64,000 nt of DNA. It comes from Anaerococcus jeddahensis. GTDB taxonomy: Bacteria; Bacillota; Clostridia; Tissierellales; Peptoniphilaceae. Every line of letters begins with the position of its first letter. The first letter of the stretch is position 1. The position numbers and the translations under genes are program-made. The DNA lies in contig NZ_CWHU01000005.1 of assembly GCF_001182725.1 (NCBI RefSeq), positions 620,001 through 684,000 on the forward strand, given 5' to 3'. The notes beneath the pieces were generated by a model. It was not told where the DNA came from. It saw only the letters and a program-made list of their open reading frames with translations, and searched no databases. Positions 18,057 to 28,983 of the stretch are shown piece by piece.

Positions 18057-18695
18057 ATTTTAAATAAAATTCAAATAAAAGAAGTAATAAGTAGGCTTGA
18101 TTATATGTATCCTAATTTGGACAAAAGTTTTTTGGATTTTACAACTCCTTTTGAACTTTTGGTTGCTACAATTTTATCAGCCCAATGCACTGATGTTAGG
18201 GTAAATAAAGTTACAGGTCATATGTTTAAATTTAAAAATAATCCAGAAGATTTTGCAAAAATGGATATAAAAGAAATCGAAGAGTATATAAAAACTTGCG
18301 GTTTATACAAAAATAAGGCAAAAAATATTAAAAACGCATCTATAATGTTAATAAGAGAATTTGATGGAAAAGTTCCAGATAATATGGAAGACTTATTAAA
18401 ACTTCCAGGAGTTGGAAGAAAAACTGCAAATGTTGTAATGAGCAATGCTTTTGGAATTGATGCGATTGCAGTTGACACCCATGTTCAAAGGGTTTCTAAT
18501 AGGGTTGGACTTGCAAAAAGCAAGGATGTTTTAAAAACAGAAAAAGATTTGAGAAAAAATTTGCCAAAGGAAAAATGGTCAAAGCTTCACCATCAAATAA
18601 TTGCTCATGGAAGAAAAATTTGTAAGGCTAGAAATCCCCTTTGTGAGGAATGTGATTTAAAAGATTTGTGCGAATATTATAAGGAGAGAAAATGA
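18057..18695 (+). CDS. nth: Endonuclease III, probable AUU start
   Basis: DNA glycosylase/AP lyase for oxidised pyrimidines, 212 residues if started at ATT 18057. Catalytic residues are K122 (GVGRKTA, helix-hairpin-helix) and D140 (VDTHV); the 4Fe-4S ligands are C189, C196, C199 and C205 in CX6CX2CX5C spacing. The first in-frame ATG (18105) would delete 16 residues that match the family N-terminus (KIQIKEVISRLDYMYP) and leave no ribosome binding site. A strong site, AGAGGTGAT, at 18045-18053 points to ATT 18057, or less likely ATT 18054. With this start the catalytic residues are offset only two from E. coli Nth (K120, D138). Confidence 0.9.
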   Translation: MLNKIQIKEVISRLDYMYPNLDKSFLDFTTPFELLVATILSAQCTDVRVNKVTGHMFKFKNNPEDFAKMDIKEIEEYIKTCGLYKNKAKNIKNASIMLIREFDGKVPDNMEDLLKLPGVGRKTANVVMSNAFGIDAIAVDTHVQRVSNRVGLAKSKDVLKTEKDLRKNLPKEKWSKLHHQIIAHGRKICKARNPLCEECDLKDLCEYYKERK

Positions 18696-19525
18696 TTAAA
18701 TTATTTGCCATGGACTTGGATGGGACAAGTCTTGATAGTAATTCAATTTTAAGAGATGAAACAATTAAAGCCTTAAAAAAATTGGATGAAAACGGAATAA
18801 AATTTGTTTTTACATCAGGAAGAGCTAAACCATCTGTTGGATATTTAATGGGCTTAACAGGCATTGATAATCCTTTAGTTACAAACAACGGGGCCTTGGC
18901 CTTTATTAATAAGGAAAAAATAATATATGAAAATCCACTAAAACATGAAGAAGTTGAAGAGTTAATTAAATTTAGTGAAGAAAATAAATTTTTTTATCAA
19001 TTTTATGACCTAGACACATACTATTCAAATAGAATTTGGCCTGAAAGATTTGATCACTTAGAAAATAATTCTTCATACGGAATGAACTATCAAGTAAATT
19101 TTTCCTTTTCAACTAACCCATTAAAAGAATTAGATTTAAGAAAAAATTCTGCTTTTAAATTTCAAATATTTCCAGATATAAATAACCCAGAAGAAGAAAA
19201 AAAAATTTTGGGAAAAGTTGACCTTATGGATCTTTATCCAACCACATCATCATATGGAATGATTGAAATTATGCAAAAAAATGTAAATAAATTTAATGCT
19301 CTTAGTGAAATTGGTAAATTTTTGGGTATAAGTAAAGAAGAAATGGCAGCAATTGGTGATCAAGATAATGACATACCTATGCTTAAAAATGTAGGCCTAT
19401 CTTTTGCTGTAGAAAATGCAATTGATGAGGTTAAAGAAATTGCTGATTATATAGTATCTACTAATGATAATTTTGGCCTTATTGATGCTATAAATATAGT
19501 TTTGGAGAAAAATTCCCATGTTTAA
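18692..19525 (+). CDS. Cof-type HAD-superfamily hydrolase
   Basis: HAD phosphatase of the Cof/YidA (IIB cap) type, 277 residues. Motif I is MDLDGT (residues 7-12, nucleophile D8), motif II FTSGR (about 38-42), and the C-terminal motif III/IV is GDQDNDIPML (about 228-237), the normal Cof layout. Members dephosphorylate sugar phosphates, flavin nucleotides or related small molecules; the substrate cannot be told from sequence. The start overlaps nth by 4 bp and the end overlaps trmL by 8 bp, so it is part of the nth-trmL-trxB operon. Confidence 0.9.
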   Translation: MIKLFAMDLDGTSLDSNSILRDETIKALKKLDENGIKFVFTSGRAKPSVGYLMGLTGIDNPLVTNNGALAFINKEKIIYENPLKHEEVEELIKFSEENKFFYQFYDLDTYYSNRIWPERFDHLENNSSYGMNYQVNFSFSTNPLKELDLRKNSAFKFQIFPDINNPEEEKKILGKVDLMDLYPTTSSYGMIEIMQKNVNKFNALSEIGKFLGISKEEMAAIGDQDNDIPMLKNVGLSFAVENAIDEVKEIADYIVSTNDNFGLIDAINIVLEKNSHV

Positions 19526-19988
19526 TGTAGTATTAATTTCACCAGAACATCCAGGAAATGTAGGAAATATTTCTAGAACTTGCGTTCTTACAGAATCAAG
19601 ACTTCATTTAATAAGACCCTTTAAATTTGATTTTTCTGATAAAAGTTTAAAAAAAGCAGGAATCGATTATTGGGATAAGCTTGATTTAGTAGTTCATGAT
19701 TCTATGGAAGAATTTTTATCATATGTTAAGGATAAAAATATCTACCTAATTGAAACTGGAAGTGATAAAAATTATGCAGATATTTCATACAAAGATGGAG
19801 ATTTTATAATTTTTGGTAGGGAAAAAGAAGGAATTGAAAAAGAAATTTTGGAAAAATTTAAGGATAGAATTTATACAATTCCCATGACTAATAAATTAAA
19901 TAGGTCATTAAATTTAGCAAATTCTGTAGCCATAGTTTTATATGAAGGACTTAGACAAAATAATTTTTTAATAAATAGGAGTGATTAA
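19518..19988 (+). CDS. trmL: tRNA (cytidine/uridine(34)-2'-O)-methyltransferase
   Basis: SPOUT-family methyltransferase of 156 residues, minimal form without extra RNA-binding domain, as expected for TrmL, which methylates the wobble ribose of leucine tRNAs. Conserved: N-terminal VLISPEHPGNVGNISRTC with the family's PxNxGNxxRTC motif and knot segments IIFGREKEGI and IPMTNKLNRSLNLANSVAIVLYEGLRQ near the C-terminus. It overlaps the HAD gene by 8 bp and abuts trxB directly. Confidence 0.92.
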   Translation: MFNVVLISPEHPGNVGNISRTCVLTESRLHLIRPFKFDFSDKSLKKAGIDYWDKLDLVVHDSMEEFLSYVKDKNIYLIETGSDKNYADISYKDGDFIIFGREKEGIEKEILEKFKDRIYTIPMTNKLNRSLNLANSVAIVLYEGLRQNNFLINRSD

Positions 19989-20915
19989 ATGTTAGATGTA
20001 ATAATAATTGGTGCAGGTCCAGCTGGACTTACAGCAGGGCTTTATGCAGGAAGAGCAAAGTTAAAAACATTAATTTTAGAAAAAGATATAGCAGGTGGAC
20101 AAATTGCAACAACTGAGCATGTGGAAAATTATCCTGGATCAATGAAAGATGCTGGTGGACTTGCCTTATCAGATAGGATGGAAGAGCAAGCAAAACAATT
20201 TTGTGATATAAAATATCAAGAAGTAACAAAGGTTGAGCTTTTGGGAGATATTAAAAAAGTTTATACAAAAGATGAAGTTTATGAGTCTAAAGTTGTAATT
20301 TTATCAACAGGAGCAAGTCACAGAAAATTAAATGTAAAAGGTGAAAAAGAATTTGCTAATCTTGGCGTTTCATATTGTTCAACTTGCGACGGCCCATTTT
20401 ACCAAGGGCTAGATATTTATGTAGTTGGTGGAGGAGAAGCTGCCCTTGAAGAGGCCCTATATCTTACAAAATTTGGAAAAAGTGTAACTATAATTCACAG
20501 AAGAGAGGGACTTAGAGCAAGTCAAACTGTAATTGATAGGTGCAAAGCAAACGAAAAAATTTCATTTTTACTAAACTATACAGTTGAAGAAATTAAGGGT
20601 GATAGCGAAGTTAAAGAACTAATTTTAAAAAATACCCAAAATAATGAATTAAAATCAATAAAAAATGATGATAATAGTCCAATTGGGGTATTTATCTATA
20701 TAGGAAATATTCCTCAAACAGATTTATTTAAAGATCAAATAAAACTTGAAAACGGATATATTCCTACTGATGAGGATATGAAAACAAATGTTAAGGGAGT
20801 ATTTGCTGTAGGAGATACTAGGGTTAAAAAAATTAGACAAATGGTAACTGCTGCAAGTGACGGTTGTATAGCAAGCGAAATTGCAAATTCTTATATTGAA
20901 AATGCTAATTGGTAG
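19989..20915 (+). CDS. trxB: Thioredoxin reductase
   Basis: NADPH:thioredoxin reductase, 308 residues. FAD-binding IIGAGPAGLTAGLYAGRA at the N-terminus; redox-active disulfide C130/C133 in YCSTCDGPFY; NADPH-binding VVGGGEAALEEALYL with HRREGLRA; C-terminal VFAVGDTRVKKIRQMVTAASDGCIAS. Length and order of domains are those of low-molecular-weight bacterial TrxB. The ribosome binding site AGGAGTG lies in the end of trmL. Last gene before the strong gap promoter. Confidence 0.95.
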   Translation: MLDVIIIGAGPAGLTAGLYAGRAKLKTLILEKDIAGGQIATTEHVENYPGSMKDAGGLALSDRMEEQAKQFCDIKYQEVTKVELLGDIKKVYTKDEVYESKVVILSTGASHRKLNVKGEKEFANLGVSYCSTCDGPFYQGLDIYVVGGGEAALEEALYLTKFGKSVTIIHRREGLRASQTVIDRCKANEKISFLLNYTVEEIKGDSEVKELILKNTQNNELKSIKNDDNSPIGVFIYIGNIPQTDLFKDQIKLENGYIPTDEDMKTNVKGVFAVGDTRVKKIRQMVTAASDGCIASEIANSYIENANW

Positions 20916-20922
20916 AACTAAC

Positions 20923-20950
20923 TTGACAAAAAATCGTCAATTAGTAAAAT
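20923..20950 (+). promoter_or_regulatory. Promoter of the glycolytic gap operon
   Basis: Consensus TTGACA at 20923-20928 and TAAAAT at 20945-20950 (16 bp spacing), with an overlapping second -10-like GATAAT at 20951-20956. It lies in the 74 bp between trxB and gap; gap then has a perfect AGGAGG site at 20979-20984. Confidence 0.7.
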
Positions 20951-20989
20951 GATAATGTAAAACACATGAAAAGCACTTAGGAGGAAATA

Positions 20990-21997
20990 ATGACAACAAA
21001 AGTAGCTATTAATGGATTTGGAAGAATAGGACGTCTAACACTAAGAAGAATTTCTGAAGTAGAAGAAAATATTGAAGTAGTAGCAATCAATGACCTTATT
21101 GATAAAAAAGGTTTATTGTATGCATTTAAATATGATACAGCTCAAGGAAGATTCAACGGCGATGCTGAATTAACAGATGATGGATTTAAAATAAATGGCA
21201 AAGATATAAAAGTATTTGCTGAAAGAAATCCAGAAGATCTCCCTTGGAAAGAATTAGGTGTTGATATAGTACTTGAATGTACAGGATTTTTTACAGAAAA
21301 AGAAAAAGCTGAAGCACACATCAAAGCTGGAGCTAAAAAAGTTCTAATTTCTGCACCTGGAAAAGGTGACTTAAAAACAATCGTATTTGGTGTAAACCAC
21401 GAAATCCTTGATGGATCAGAAACAGTAGTTTCTGGAGCAAGCTGTACAACAAACTGCTTGGCACCAATGGTTAATGTATTGAAAAATGAATTTGGATTTG
21501 TTTCAGGACAAATGTCAACAATCCACGCTTATACAGCAACACAAGCTATCCAAGATACACCAGCTTCTAAAAAAGATTTAAGAGGCGGAAGAGCTGCAGC
21601 ACAAAATACAATCCCAGCATCAACTGGAGCTGCAAAAGCAGTAGGAAAAGTACTTCCAGAAGTTGAAGGAAAAATCGATGGATCTGCATTAAGAGTTCCA
21701 ACAATCACAGGATCAATTACAGAACTTTATTCAGTACTTGAAAAGAAAGTAACTGTAGAAGAAGTTAACGCAGCAATGAAAAAATACTCATCAGATGCAT
21801 TTGCTTATACAGAAGACGATGTTGTATCAAGCGATATAATTGGATACCCAGCAGGATCAGTATTTGACTCACAACTTACAAAAATAGTTGAAGGAGCAAA
21901 CGGAACACAAGTTGTTAAAACTGTTGCATGGTATGACAATGAAATGGGATATGTATCTAACCTAGTTAGAACACTTGATTACTTAGCAAATCTTTAA
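20990..21997 (+). CDS. gap: Glyceraldehyde-3-phosphate dehydrogenase
   Basis: NAD-dependent phosphorylating GAPDH, 335 residues. N-terminal Rossmann motif [14 protein letters not shown]; nucleophile C152 in [12 protein letters not shown]; the substrate loop with [26 protein letters not shown] and the C-terminal WYDNEMGY. First gene of gap-pgk-tpiA-eno, the triose part of glycolysis. Codon choice looks more biased to optimal codons (AAA, GCA, GGA, CCA) than in its neighbours, as expected of a highly expressed gene. A terminator-like hairpin follows, so gap can be made in excess of the rest. Confidence 0.98.
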   Translation: MTTKVAINGFGRIGRLTLRRISEVEENIEVVAINDLIDKKGLLYAFKYDTAQGRFNGDAELTDDGFKINGKDIKVFAERNPEDLPWKELGVDIVLECTGFFTEKEKAEAHIKAGAKKVLISAPGKGDLKTIVFGVNHEILDGSETVVSGASCTTNCLAPMVNVLKNEFGFVSGQMSTIHAYTATQAIQDTPASKKDLRGGRAAAQNTIPASTGAAKAVGKVLPEVEGKIDGSALRVPTITGSITELYSVLEKKVTVEEVNAAMKKYSSDAFAYTEDDVVSSDIIGYPAGSVFDSQLTKIVEGANGTQVVKTVAWYDNEMGYVSNLVRTLDYLANL

Positions 21998-22006
21998 GAG
22001 TTGAAC

Positions 22007-22033
22007 AGGCGAGATATTTTCTCGCCTTTTTTT
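22007..22033 (+). terminator. Intra-operon terminator between gap and pgk
   Basis: AGGCGAGA (22007-22014) pairs with TCTCGCCT (22020-22027) and runs into seven or more T. It sits only 12 bp before the pgk ATG with no new promoter, so it probably acts as a partial terminator that sets gap above pgk-tpiA-eno, or as an mRNA 3'-end stabiliser for gap. Confidence 0.85.
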
Positions 22034-22044
22034 AGAGGAGAATT

Positions 22045-23241
22045 ATGAATAAAAAAACTGTAAAAGACTTAAATGTAGACGGAAAAAAAGTTTTAGTAAG
22101 AGTAGACTTTAACGTTCCTTTATCAAAAGATGGAAATAATACAATTTCTGATGATACAAGAATAAAGGCTGCCCTTCCAACAATTGACTACCTATTAGAA
22201 AATAATGCAAAAGTAATTTTGATGAGCCATTTGGGAAGACCAAAAGGAGAGCCAAATCCGGAATTTTCTTTAAAACCAGTAGCTAAATGGTTAGAAAATC
22301 ATTATGGAGAAAAATTCCACTTTTTACCATCAGATACAGTGGTTGATGAAAAAGTAAAAGAAGAAGTAGAAAAACTTGAAAATGGAAATCTTGCCTTACT
22401 TGAAAATACAAGATATGTAAAAGGCGAAACAAAAAATGATCCAGAATTTGCAAAAGAATTATCATCACTAGCTGATTTATTTGTAAATGATGCATTTGGA
22501 ACAAGCCATAGAGCTCACGCATCAAACGTTGGTGTAGCAAGTAATCTTGAAAGTGCCGTAGGATTTTTGATTGAAAAAGAAATTGAAATTATGGGCAAGG
22601 CTCTAGAAAATCCAGAAAAACCATTTGTTTCAATCCTAGGTGGTGCAAAAGTTTCAGATAAAATTGGTGTAATTGAAAACTTAATTTCAAAAGTTGATTA
22701 TATTTTAATCGGTGGAGGAATGGCATATACTTTCCTTAAAGCTCAAGGAAAAGAAATAGGAAAATCTCTACTTGAAGAAGATAAGATGGATTTATCTTTA
22801 GAATTAATCAAAAAAGCTGAAGCTAACAATGTAAAAATTCTCTTACCAAAAGATGTAGTAATAGCAGATGACATTAAAGAAGATGCTGAAACTGAAATAG
22901 TAGATATTGATGATATTCCAAAAGATAAAGAAGCACTAGATATTGGACCAAAAACAGCAAAAGAATATGCAGATATTATTAAAGACGCTAAAACTGTTGT
23001 ATGGAATGGACCTATGGGAGTATTTGAAATAAAAGTATTTGCTAATGGAACAAACGAAGTTGCAAAAGCTTTAGCAGAATCTTCAGCTACAACAATTGTA
23101 GGCGGAGGAGATAGTGCTCTTGCTATTGAAGAAGCAGGATATAAGGATAAAATAACTCATGTATCAACAGGTGGTGGAGCAAGTCTTGAATTTTTAGAAG
23201 GAAAAACTCTACCAGGAATTGATTGTATAGATGAAAAATAA
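22045..23241 (+). CDS. pgk: Phosphoglycerate kinase
   Basis: Transfers phosphate from 1,3-bisphosphoglycerate to ADP; 398 residues, normal for the family. N-terminal signature [27 protein letters not shown] in the substrate-binding domain; [13 protein letters not shown]; and C-terminal nucleotide-binding [10 protein letters not shown] and [14 protein letters not shown], ending in [26 protein letters not shown] ribosome binding site just after the intra-operon hairpin. Followed by tpiA after 9 bp. Confidence 0.98.
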   Translation: MNKKTVKDLNVDGKKVLVRVDFNVPLSKDGNNTISDDTRIKAALPTIDYLLENNAKVILMSHLGRPKGEPNPEFSLKPVAKWLENHYGEKFHFLPSDTVVDEKVKEEVEKLENGNLALLENTRYVKGETKNDPEFAKELSSLADLFVNDAFGTSHRAHASNVGVASNLESAVGFLIEKEIEIMGKALENPEKPFVSILGGAKVSDKIGVIENLISKVDYILIGGGMAYTFLKAQGKEIGKSLLEEDKMDLSLELIKKAEANNVKILLPKDVVIADDIKEDAETEIVDIDDIPKDKEALDIGPKTAKEYADIIKDAKTVVWNGPMGVFEIKVFANGTNEVAKALAESSATTIVGGGDSALAIEEAGYKDKITHVSTGGGASLEFLEGKTLPGIDCIDEK

Positions 23242-23250
23242 GGAGTAGAA

Positions 23251-24003
23251 ATGCGTACACCTGTAATACTAGGAAATTGGAAAATGAACATGACTCCTAG
23301 CGAAGCTAAATCTTTGCTAGAAGAATTAGTAGAACTTGACCTTGATAAGAGTGTAGAAAAAGGTGTTTGTGTACCAGCAATAGATCTTTTACTTGCAAGT
23401 GAAATTTTAAAAGATTCAGATATTAATTTTGGTGCTCAAAACATGTACTTTGAAGAAAGTGGAGCTTTTACTGGAGAAATTTCTCCAAAAATGTTAAATG
23501 ACATAAAAGCTGATTATGTAATCTTGGGCCATTCTGAAAGACGTGAATATTTTAATGAAGATGATGAATTAATCAATAAAAAAGTTCTTTCAGCACTTGA
23601 GCATGATATAGTTCCAATTCTTTGTGTTGGTGAAACTTTAGAAGAAAGAGAAGCTAACAAACAAGAAGAAAAAGTAAAAGATCAACTTAAAAAAGATCTT
23701 AAGGGAATTGAAGGATCAGATATAACAAAAGTTATAATTGCTTATGAACCAATCTGGGCTATAGGAACAGGAAAAACAGCTTCAGCAGAAGATGCTGATG
23801 ATATGTGTGCTTTTATTAGAAACTATATAAAAGAAGCTTTCTGTGAAAATTGTGCAGAAAAAATTAGAATTCAATATGGTGGATCAATGAAACCAGCTAA
23901 TGTAAAAGAATTATTAGCAAAAGAAAATATTGACGGTGGACTAATAGGCGGAGCAAGCCTTAAAGCAAGTGACTTTGAACAATTAATTAATCACAAAAAA
24001 TAA
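23251..24003 (+). CDS. tpiA: Triose-phosphate isomerase
   Basis: Interconverts dihydroxyacetone phosphate and glyceraldehyde 3-phosphate; TIM barrel of 250 residues. Catalytic residues are visible: the lysine in GNWKMN (K11), the histidine in LGHSERR, and the glutamate in IAYEPIWAIGTGK (loop 6 follows). The C-terminal phosphate-binding IQYGGSMKPAN and GLIGGASLKA are intact. AAGGAG ribosome binding site. No phosphoglycerate mutase gene lies between tpiA and eno, where many Firmicutes carry gpmI. Confidence 0.98.
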   Translation: MRTPVILGNWKMNMTPSEAKSLLEELVELDLDKSVEKGVCVPAIDLLLASEILKDSDINFGAQNMYFEESGAFTGEISPKMLNDIKADYVILGHSERREYFNEDDELINKKVLSALEHDIVPILCVGETLEEREANKQEEKVKDQLKKDLKGIEGSDITKVIIAYEPIWAIGTGKTASAEDADDMCAFIRNYIKEAFCENCAEKIRIQYGGSMKPANVKELLAKENIDGGLIGGASLKASDFEQLINHKK

Positions 24004-24011
24004 AAATATAA

Positions 24012-25316
<1,305 letters not shown>

Positions 25317-25332
25317 TATTATAATTAACAAT

Positions 25333-25365
25333 AGAGGGGTAAAATAATACAAAGCCCCTCTTTTT
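25333..25365 (+). terminator. Terminator of the glycolytic operon
   Basis: AGAGGGG (25333-25339) pairs with CCCCTCT (25355-25361) around a 15-base AT-rich loop, followed by T residues to 25365. It is one of the most GC-rich stems in the window and lies 17 bp after the eno stop. Confidence 0.88.
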
Positions 25366-25423
25366 AATTGTAATATTTAATTTTTTGTGATATTATTAAA
25401 TAGTATGAAAACGGAGGTGTCAG

Positions 25424-25651
25424 ATGACAACAGTATTATCAGTATTATTGATGATAGCTTCTGTAGTTTTGGTTATAGCTGTAACCTTACAAGAACCAAA
25501 AACTGATGGACTTGGAACACTAGCTGGCCAAGAAACAAACGTATTTGGTAGAAGCGCTCATAGATCAAAAAATGAAATGTTAGATAAAGTTGTAATTTTT
25601 GCAGGAGTTGTCCTATTTTTATTAAGTACAATACTACTTGCAATAAGCTAA
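25424..25651 (+). CDS. secG: Preprotein translocase subunit SecG
   Basis: Small membrane subunit of the SecYEG protein channel, 75 residues with two transmembrane helices (about 2-21 and 53-74) joined by a polar loop. The loop holds the typical LQEPKTDGLGTLAGQ...FGRSAHRSKNEMLDKV signature. It has a strong CGGAGGTG ribosome binding site. It sits directly ahead of rnr and smpB, the standard secG-rnr-smpB order of Firmicutes, which confirms the call. The 60 bp in front are AT-rich without a convincing promoter. Confidence 0.95.
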   Translation: MTTVLSVLLMIASVVLVIAVTLQEPKTDGLGTLAGQETNVFGRSAHRSKNEMLDKVVIFAGVVLFLLSTILLAIS

Positions 25652-25690
25652 GGGGTTTAGTAAGGATTTTTAATTTGTAAATCAAATTAA

Positions 25691-25715
25691 GAAGGCTTTT
25701 ACTAGCCTCTTTTTT
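25691..25715 (+). terminator. Weak terminator between secG and rnr
   Basis: AGGCT (25693-25697) pairs with AGCCT (25704-25708) and is followed by a T-run from 25710. The stem is short, so partial read-through into rnr, whose ATG is 14 bp further on, is expected. Confidence 0.6.
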
Positions 25716-25728
25716 AATAGGAGAAAAG

Positions 25729-27852
25729 ATGAATTTTAATGATTTAATTTTAAATATTGTAAACGATGAAAATTACAAACCGATGACTATAAAAGAAATG
25801 CTAAAGTATTTGGATTGTGATAAGTATATAAAAAAAGATGTAAAAAAAATAATAAAGAATATGGCTAAGGATAATGAAATAAAAATTAGCTCAAAAAAGA
25901 AAATTCATCCCTTAAATATTGAAGATAAATCTTTAATTGGAGAAATTTCTCTTGCTCAAGGCGGTTATGGATTTTTTATTTCAGATAATAAAGACTACAA
26001 GGATGTTTTTATTTCTCAAAAAAATCTTAATTCTGCAAACAACAAAGATAGGGTTAAGATTAAAATTATAAAAAATAAGGAATATGGGAAAAATGCTGAG
26101 GGAAAAGTTGTAGAAATTATTGAAAGAAGTGCAAATAAAATTGTAGGTCTTTATCAAAAAAACAAGGGATTTGGCTTTGTAATAAGTGATAATGATAGCT
26201 TTTCCACAGATATATATGTGGATGAAAAATATTCTAAAAAAGCTAAAACCAATGATAAGGTCGTTGTAGAAATTATAAAATATCCAAAAAATGGATCGCC
26301 TGAAGGAAAAATTATTGAAGTTTTAGGAAACAAGAATGATTCGAATATAGATTTATATTCTATAATAAGATCTCATGGACTAAAAGATGTTTTTTCAAAA
26401 AAAACAAAAAAAGAAGCTGTTTTTATAGAAAAAAATGTGGATTTAGAAAAAGTTAAAGATAGAAAAGATTTAAGAGATTTATTCACTGTTACAATTGATG
26501 GTAGAGATTCCAAAGATTTTGATGACGCAATTTCAATAGAAAAAGACGACGAAAATTATATTTTATATGTTCATATAGCAGATGTAAGCCATTATGTAAA
26601 AGAAAAAAGTGCAATTGATAAGGAAGCTTACGAAAGAGGTAATTCGACTTATCTTTATAATCTAGTTTTACCTATGCTTCCAGAAGAGCTTTCAAACGGA
26701 ATATGTTCTTTAAACCCAAATGAAAATAGGCTTGCCCTTAGTTTAAAAATGAAAATTAATGACTTGGGCAAGGTAGTTGATTATAAAATATATAAATCTA
26801 TAATAAAATCAAACTATAGGCTAGTTTATGATGATGTCAATGACTATCTTGAAGGCAAAGAGAAATCATATGAAGATGAAATTTTATTAGAAAAATTGAA
26901 CTTGTTTGATGAATTATATAAAATTTTGAAAATAAAAAGAGAAAAAAGAGGATCTATTGATTTTAATTTTACAGAAAGTCAGATTGATGTCAGTGATGAT
27001 GGTGACGTCTTAAATATTTCAACTCTTGAAAGAGGTCCTGGAAATAAAATGATTGAGGAATTTATGCTTATTTCAAATGAAACTATAGCAAGTTTATTTG
27101 CCTTTATGGATTTTCCTTCACTTTATAGAATTCACGAAAAACCAAAAGATGAAAAGGTTGAATCTTTCAAAAATATTTTAAATACACTAGGTTATAATAT
27201 AAGAGGAAAAGAACTTCATCCAAAAGATTTTCAAGAAATATTAAAAGAAGTTTCAGGAAAAGATGATGAAAGTATAGTAAATATGTTAATGCTAAGGACT
27301 ATGACCAAGGCAAAATATGTAAATTATAGGGACATCCACTTTGGACTAGCAACTAAATATTACACCCATTTTACAGCTCCTATAAGAAGATATCCTGACC
27401 TAATAGTGCACAGGCTTGTAAAAGATTTTGTTGATAATAAGCTTGGAACTATTAACCAAGCATCAATGGAGAAAAAATTAGCAAAAAATGCTGAGCACTT
27501 ATCTATAACAGAAAGAAATAGTGAAGAATGCGAAAGAGATGTGGAGGATTTATATAAGTGTAAATATATGAAAAAATTTATTGGTGAAAAATTTGAAGGT
27601 ATAATTTCATCAATTACAGATTTTGGTATATTTGTTGAGCTTGAAAATACCGTTGAAGGGTGTTTTATGTATAAATTTTCTAATAATCATTTTGAATATA
27701 TTGAAAATAAGCTGACTTGTGTAAATACTGACAATAATAAAAGATATAAGATAGGTCAAAAAGTTTTAATAGAAGTTAAAAATGTTGATCTTGAGAAAAG
27801 AAATATAGATTTTGATTTGATGGAGGGGTTATTTGAAAATACTGGCAAATAA
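25729..27852 (+). CDS. rnr: Ribonuclease R
   Basis: 3'-5' exoribonuclease of the RNase II/R family, 707 residues. It has an N-terminal winged-helix-like region, two cold-shock/OB domains (LIGEISLAQGGYGFFISD near 65-82 and GLYQKNKGFGFVISD near 140-155), the RNB catalytic domain with GRDSKDFDDAISIE (metal-binding aspartates, about 260-273), RYPDLIVHRLV, and a C-terminal S1 domain (about 622-703). RNase R degrades structured RNA and works with SmpB/tmRNA in clearing stalled mRNAs; smpB follows and overlaps it by 20 bp. AGGAGA ribosome binding site. Confidence 0.96.
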   Translation: MNFNDLILNIVNDENYKPMTIKEMLKYLDCDKYIKKDVKKIIKNMAKDNEIKISSKKKIHPLNIEDKSLIGEISLAQGGYGFFISDNKDYKDVFISQKNLNSANNKDRVKIKIIKNKEYGKNAEGKVVEIIERSANKIVGLYQKNKGFGFVISDNDSFSTDIYVDEKYSKKAKTNDKVVVEIIKYPKNGSPEGKIIEVLGNKNDSNIDLYSIIRSHGLKDVFSKKTKKEAVFIEKNVDLEKVKDRKDLRDLFTVTIDGRDSKDFDDAISIEKDDENYILYVHIADVSHYVKEKSAIDKEAYERGNSTYLYNLVLPMLPEELSNGICSLNPNENRLALSLKMKINDLGKVVDYKIYKSIIKSNYRLVYDDVNDYLEGKEKSYEDEILLEKLNLFDELYKILKIKREKRGSIDFNFTESQIDVSDDGDVLNISTLERGPGNKMIEEFMLISNETIASLFAFMDFPSLYRIHEKPKDEKVESFKNILNTLGYNIRGKELHPKDFQEILKEVSGKDDESIVNMLMLRTMTKAKYVNYRDIHFGLATKYYTHFTAPIRRYPDLIVHRLVKDFVDNKLGTINQASMEKKLAKNAEHLSITERNSEECERDVEDLYKCKYMKKFIGEKFEGIISSITDFGIFVELENTVEGCFMYKFSNNHFEYIENKLTCVNTDNNKRYKIGQKVLIEVKNVDLEKRNIDFDLMEGLFENTGK

Positions 27853-28276
27853 TAAAAAAGCAAGGCACGATTATTTTTTAGAAGAAAAATATGAGGCTGG
27901 AATTGAATTAAAGGGAAATGAAGTAAAAAGTATTAGGGAAGGTAAAGTTTCAATAAAAGAATCTCACGTTGGAGATTATAAGGGAGAATTATTTATTTAT
28001 AACATGAATGTTACCCCTTATAAACAATCTTACGAAAAAAATATTGACCCAATTAGAACTAGGAAACTTTTACTCCATAAAAAAGAAATTGATAAATTAA
28101 TTGGAAAAGTTTCTCAAGCAGGCTATACAATGATAGTAAATAAAATTTACCTAAAAGAAGGCTTGATAAAGGCGGAAATTGCTCTTGCAAAAGGTAAAAA
28201 AATCTATGATAAAAGAGAAACGATAAAGAAAAATGATGCAGACAGAAAAATAGAAAGAGCACTCAAAAATTATTGA
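27833..28276 (+). CDS. smpB: SsrA-binding protein SmpB (TTG start)
   Basis: Binds tmRNA and delivers it to stalled ribosomes; 147 residues. Signature: KKARHDYFLEEKYEAGIELKGNEVKSIREGKVSIKESH near the N-terminus, KLLLHKKEIDKLIGKV in the middle, and basic C-terminal tail AKGKKIYDKRETIKKNDADRK. The start is TTG at 27833, with GGAGGGG 5 bp upstream inside rnr; the first in-frame ATG is far downstream. Coupled to rnr by a 20 bp overlap. The tmRNA gene itself, often next to smpB, is not in this window. Confidence 0.94.
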   Translation: MKILANNKKARHDYFLEEKYEAGIELKGNEVKSIREGKVSIKESHVGDYKGELFIYNMNVTPYKQSYEKNIDPIRTRKLLLHKKEIDKLIGKVSQAGYTMIVNKIYLKEGLIKAEIALAKGKKIYDKRETIKKNDADRKIERALKNY

Positions 28277-28280
28277 TATT

Positions 28281-28982
28281 ATGGCATATATAGAATTAAA
28301 AAATGTTTATAAATATTTTACAGTTGGTAAAAACAAAATTATAGCTAATAAGGACATAAACCTATCAATCGACCAAGGTGAGCTTGTTATAATTGTTGGA
28401 GCAAGTGGTGCTGGTAAAACTACCCTTTTAAATTTGATTGGTGGAATGGACACCTTGAGTGATGGTGAAATTATTGTTGATAAAAAGAACCTATCAAAAA
28501 TGAAGGAAAAAGACCTTACAAGGTATAGGAGAGATGATGTAGGTTTTGTTTTTCAATTTTATAATTTAATTCCGAATTTAACTAGTATTGAAAATGTAGA
28601 ACTTGCTAGTGAAATTGCAAAAAATAATTTGGATGCAAATGTGGCACTTGATGAAGTTGGCCTTTCAAATAGAAAAGATTCCTTCCCATCTCAACTTTCA
28701 GGTGGAGAGCAACAAAGAGTTGCCATAGCTAGAGCTATAGCCAAAAATCCAAAACTTTTGTTGTGCGATGAGCCGACAGGAGCCCTAGATTATAAAACTG
28801 GAAAATCAATTTTGAAATTACTTCAAGATACTGCCAAAAACCTAAATACAACTGTAATTATAATAACTCACAATGGTGCAATAAAAGATATTGCGGATAA
28901 GGTTTTCGAATTAAAAGATGGAATGATTGTAAATTCTTATAAAAACGAAAATCCAGAAAATGTTGAAAATATAGAGTGGTAA
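28281..28982 (+). CDS. ABC transporter ATP-binding protein (LolD/MacB/FtsE-like)
   Basis: Cytosolic ATPase of a type VII (MacB/FtsX-superfamily) ABC system, 233 residues. Walker [17 protein letters not shown] (about 38-53), Q-loop [12 protein letters not shown], signature [16 protein letters not shown], Walker [13 protein letters not shown], and the H-loop histidine in IIITHN. It starts 5 bp after smpB and is followed after one base by the large FtsX-type permease, its obvious partner. Such pairs act in peptide/antibiotic export or transmit force to extracellular enzymes rather than importing substrates. Confidence 0.93.
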   Translation: MAYIELKNVYKYFTVGKNKIIANKDINLSIDQGELVIIVGASGAGKTTLLNLIGGMDTLSDGEIIVDKKNLSKMKEKDLTRYRRDDVGFVFQFYNLIPNLTSIENVELASEIAKNNLDANVALDEVGLSNRKDSFPSQLSGGEQQRVAIARAIAKNPKLLLCDEPTGALDYKTGKSILKLLQDTAKNLNTTVIIITHNGAIKDIADKVFELKDGMIVNSYKNENPENVENIEW

Positions 28983-28983
28983 A

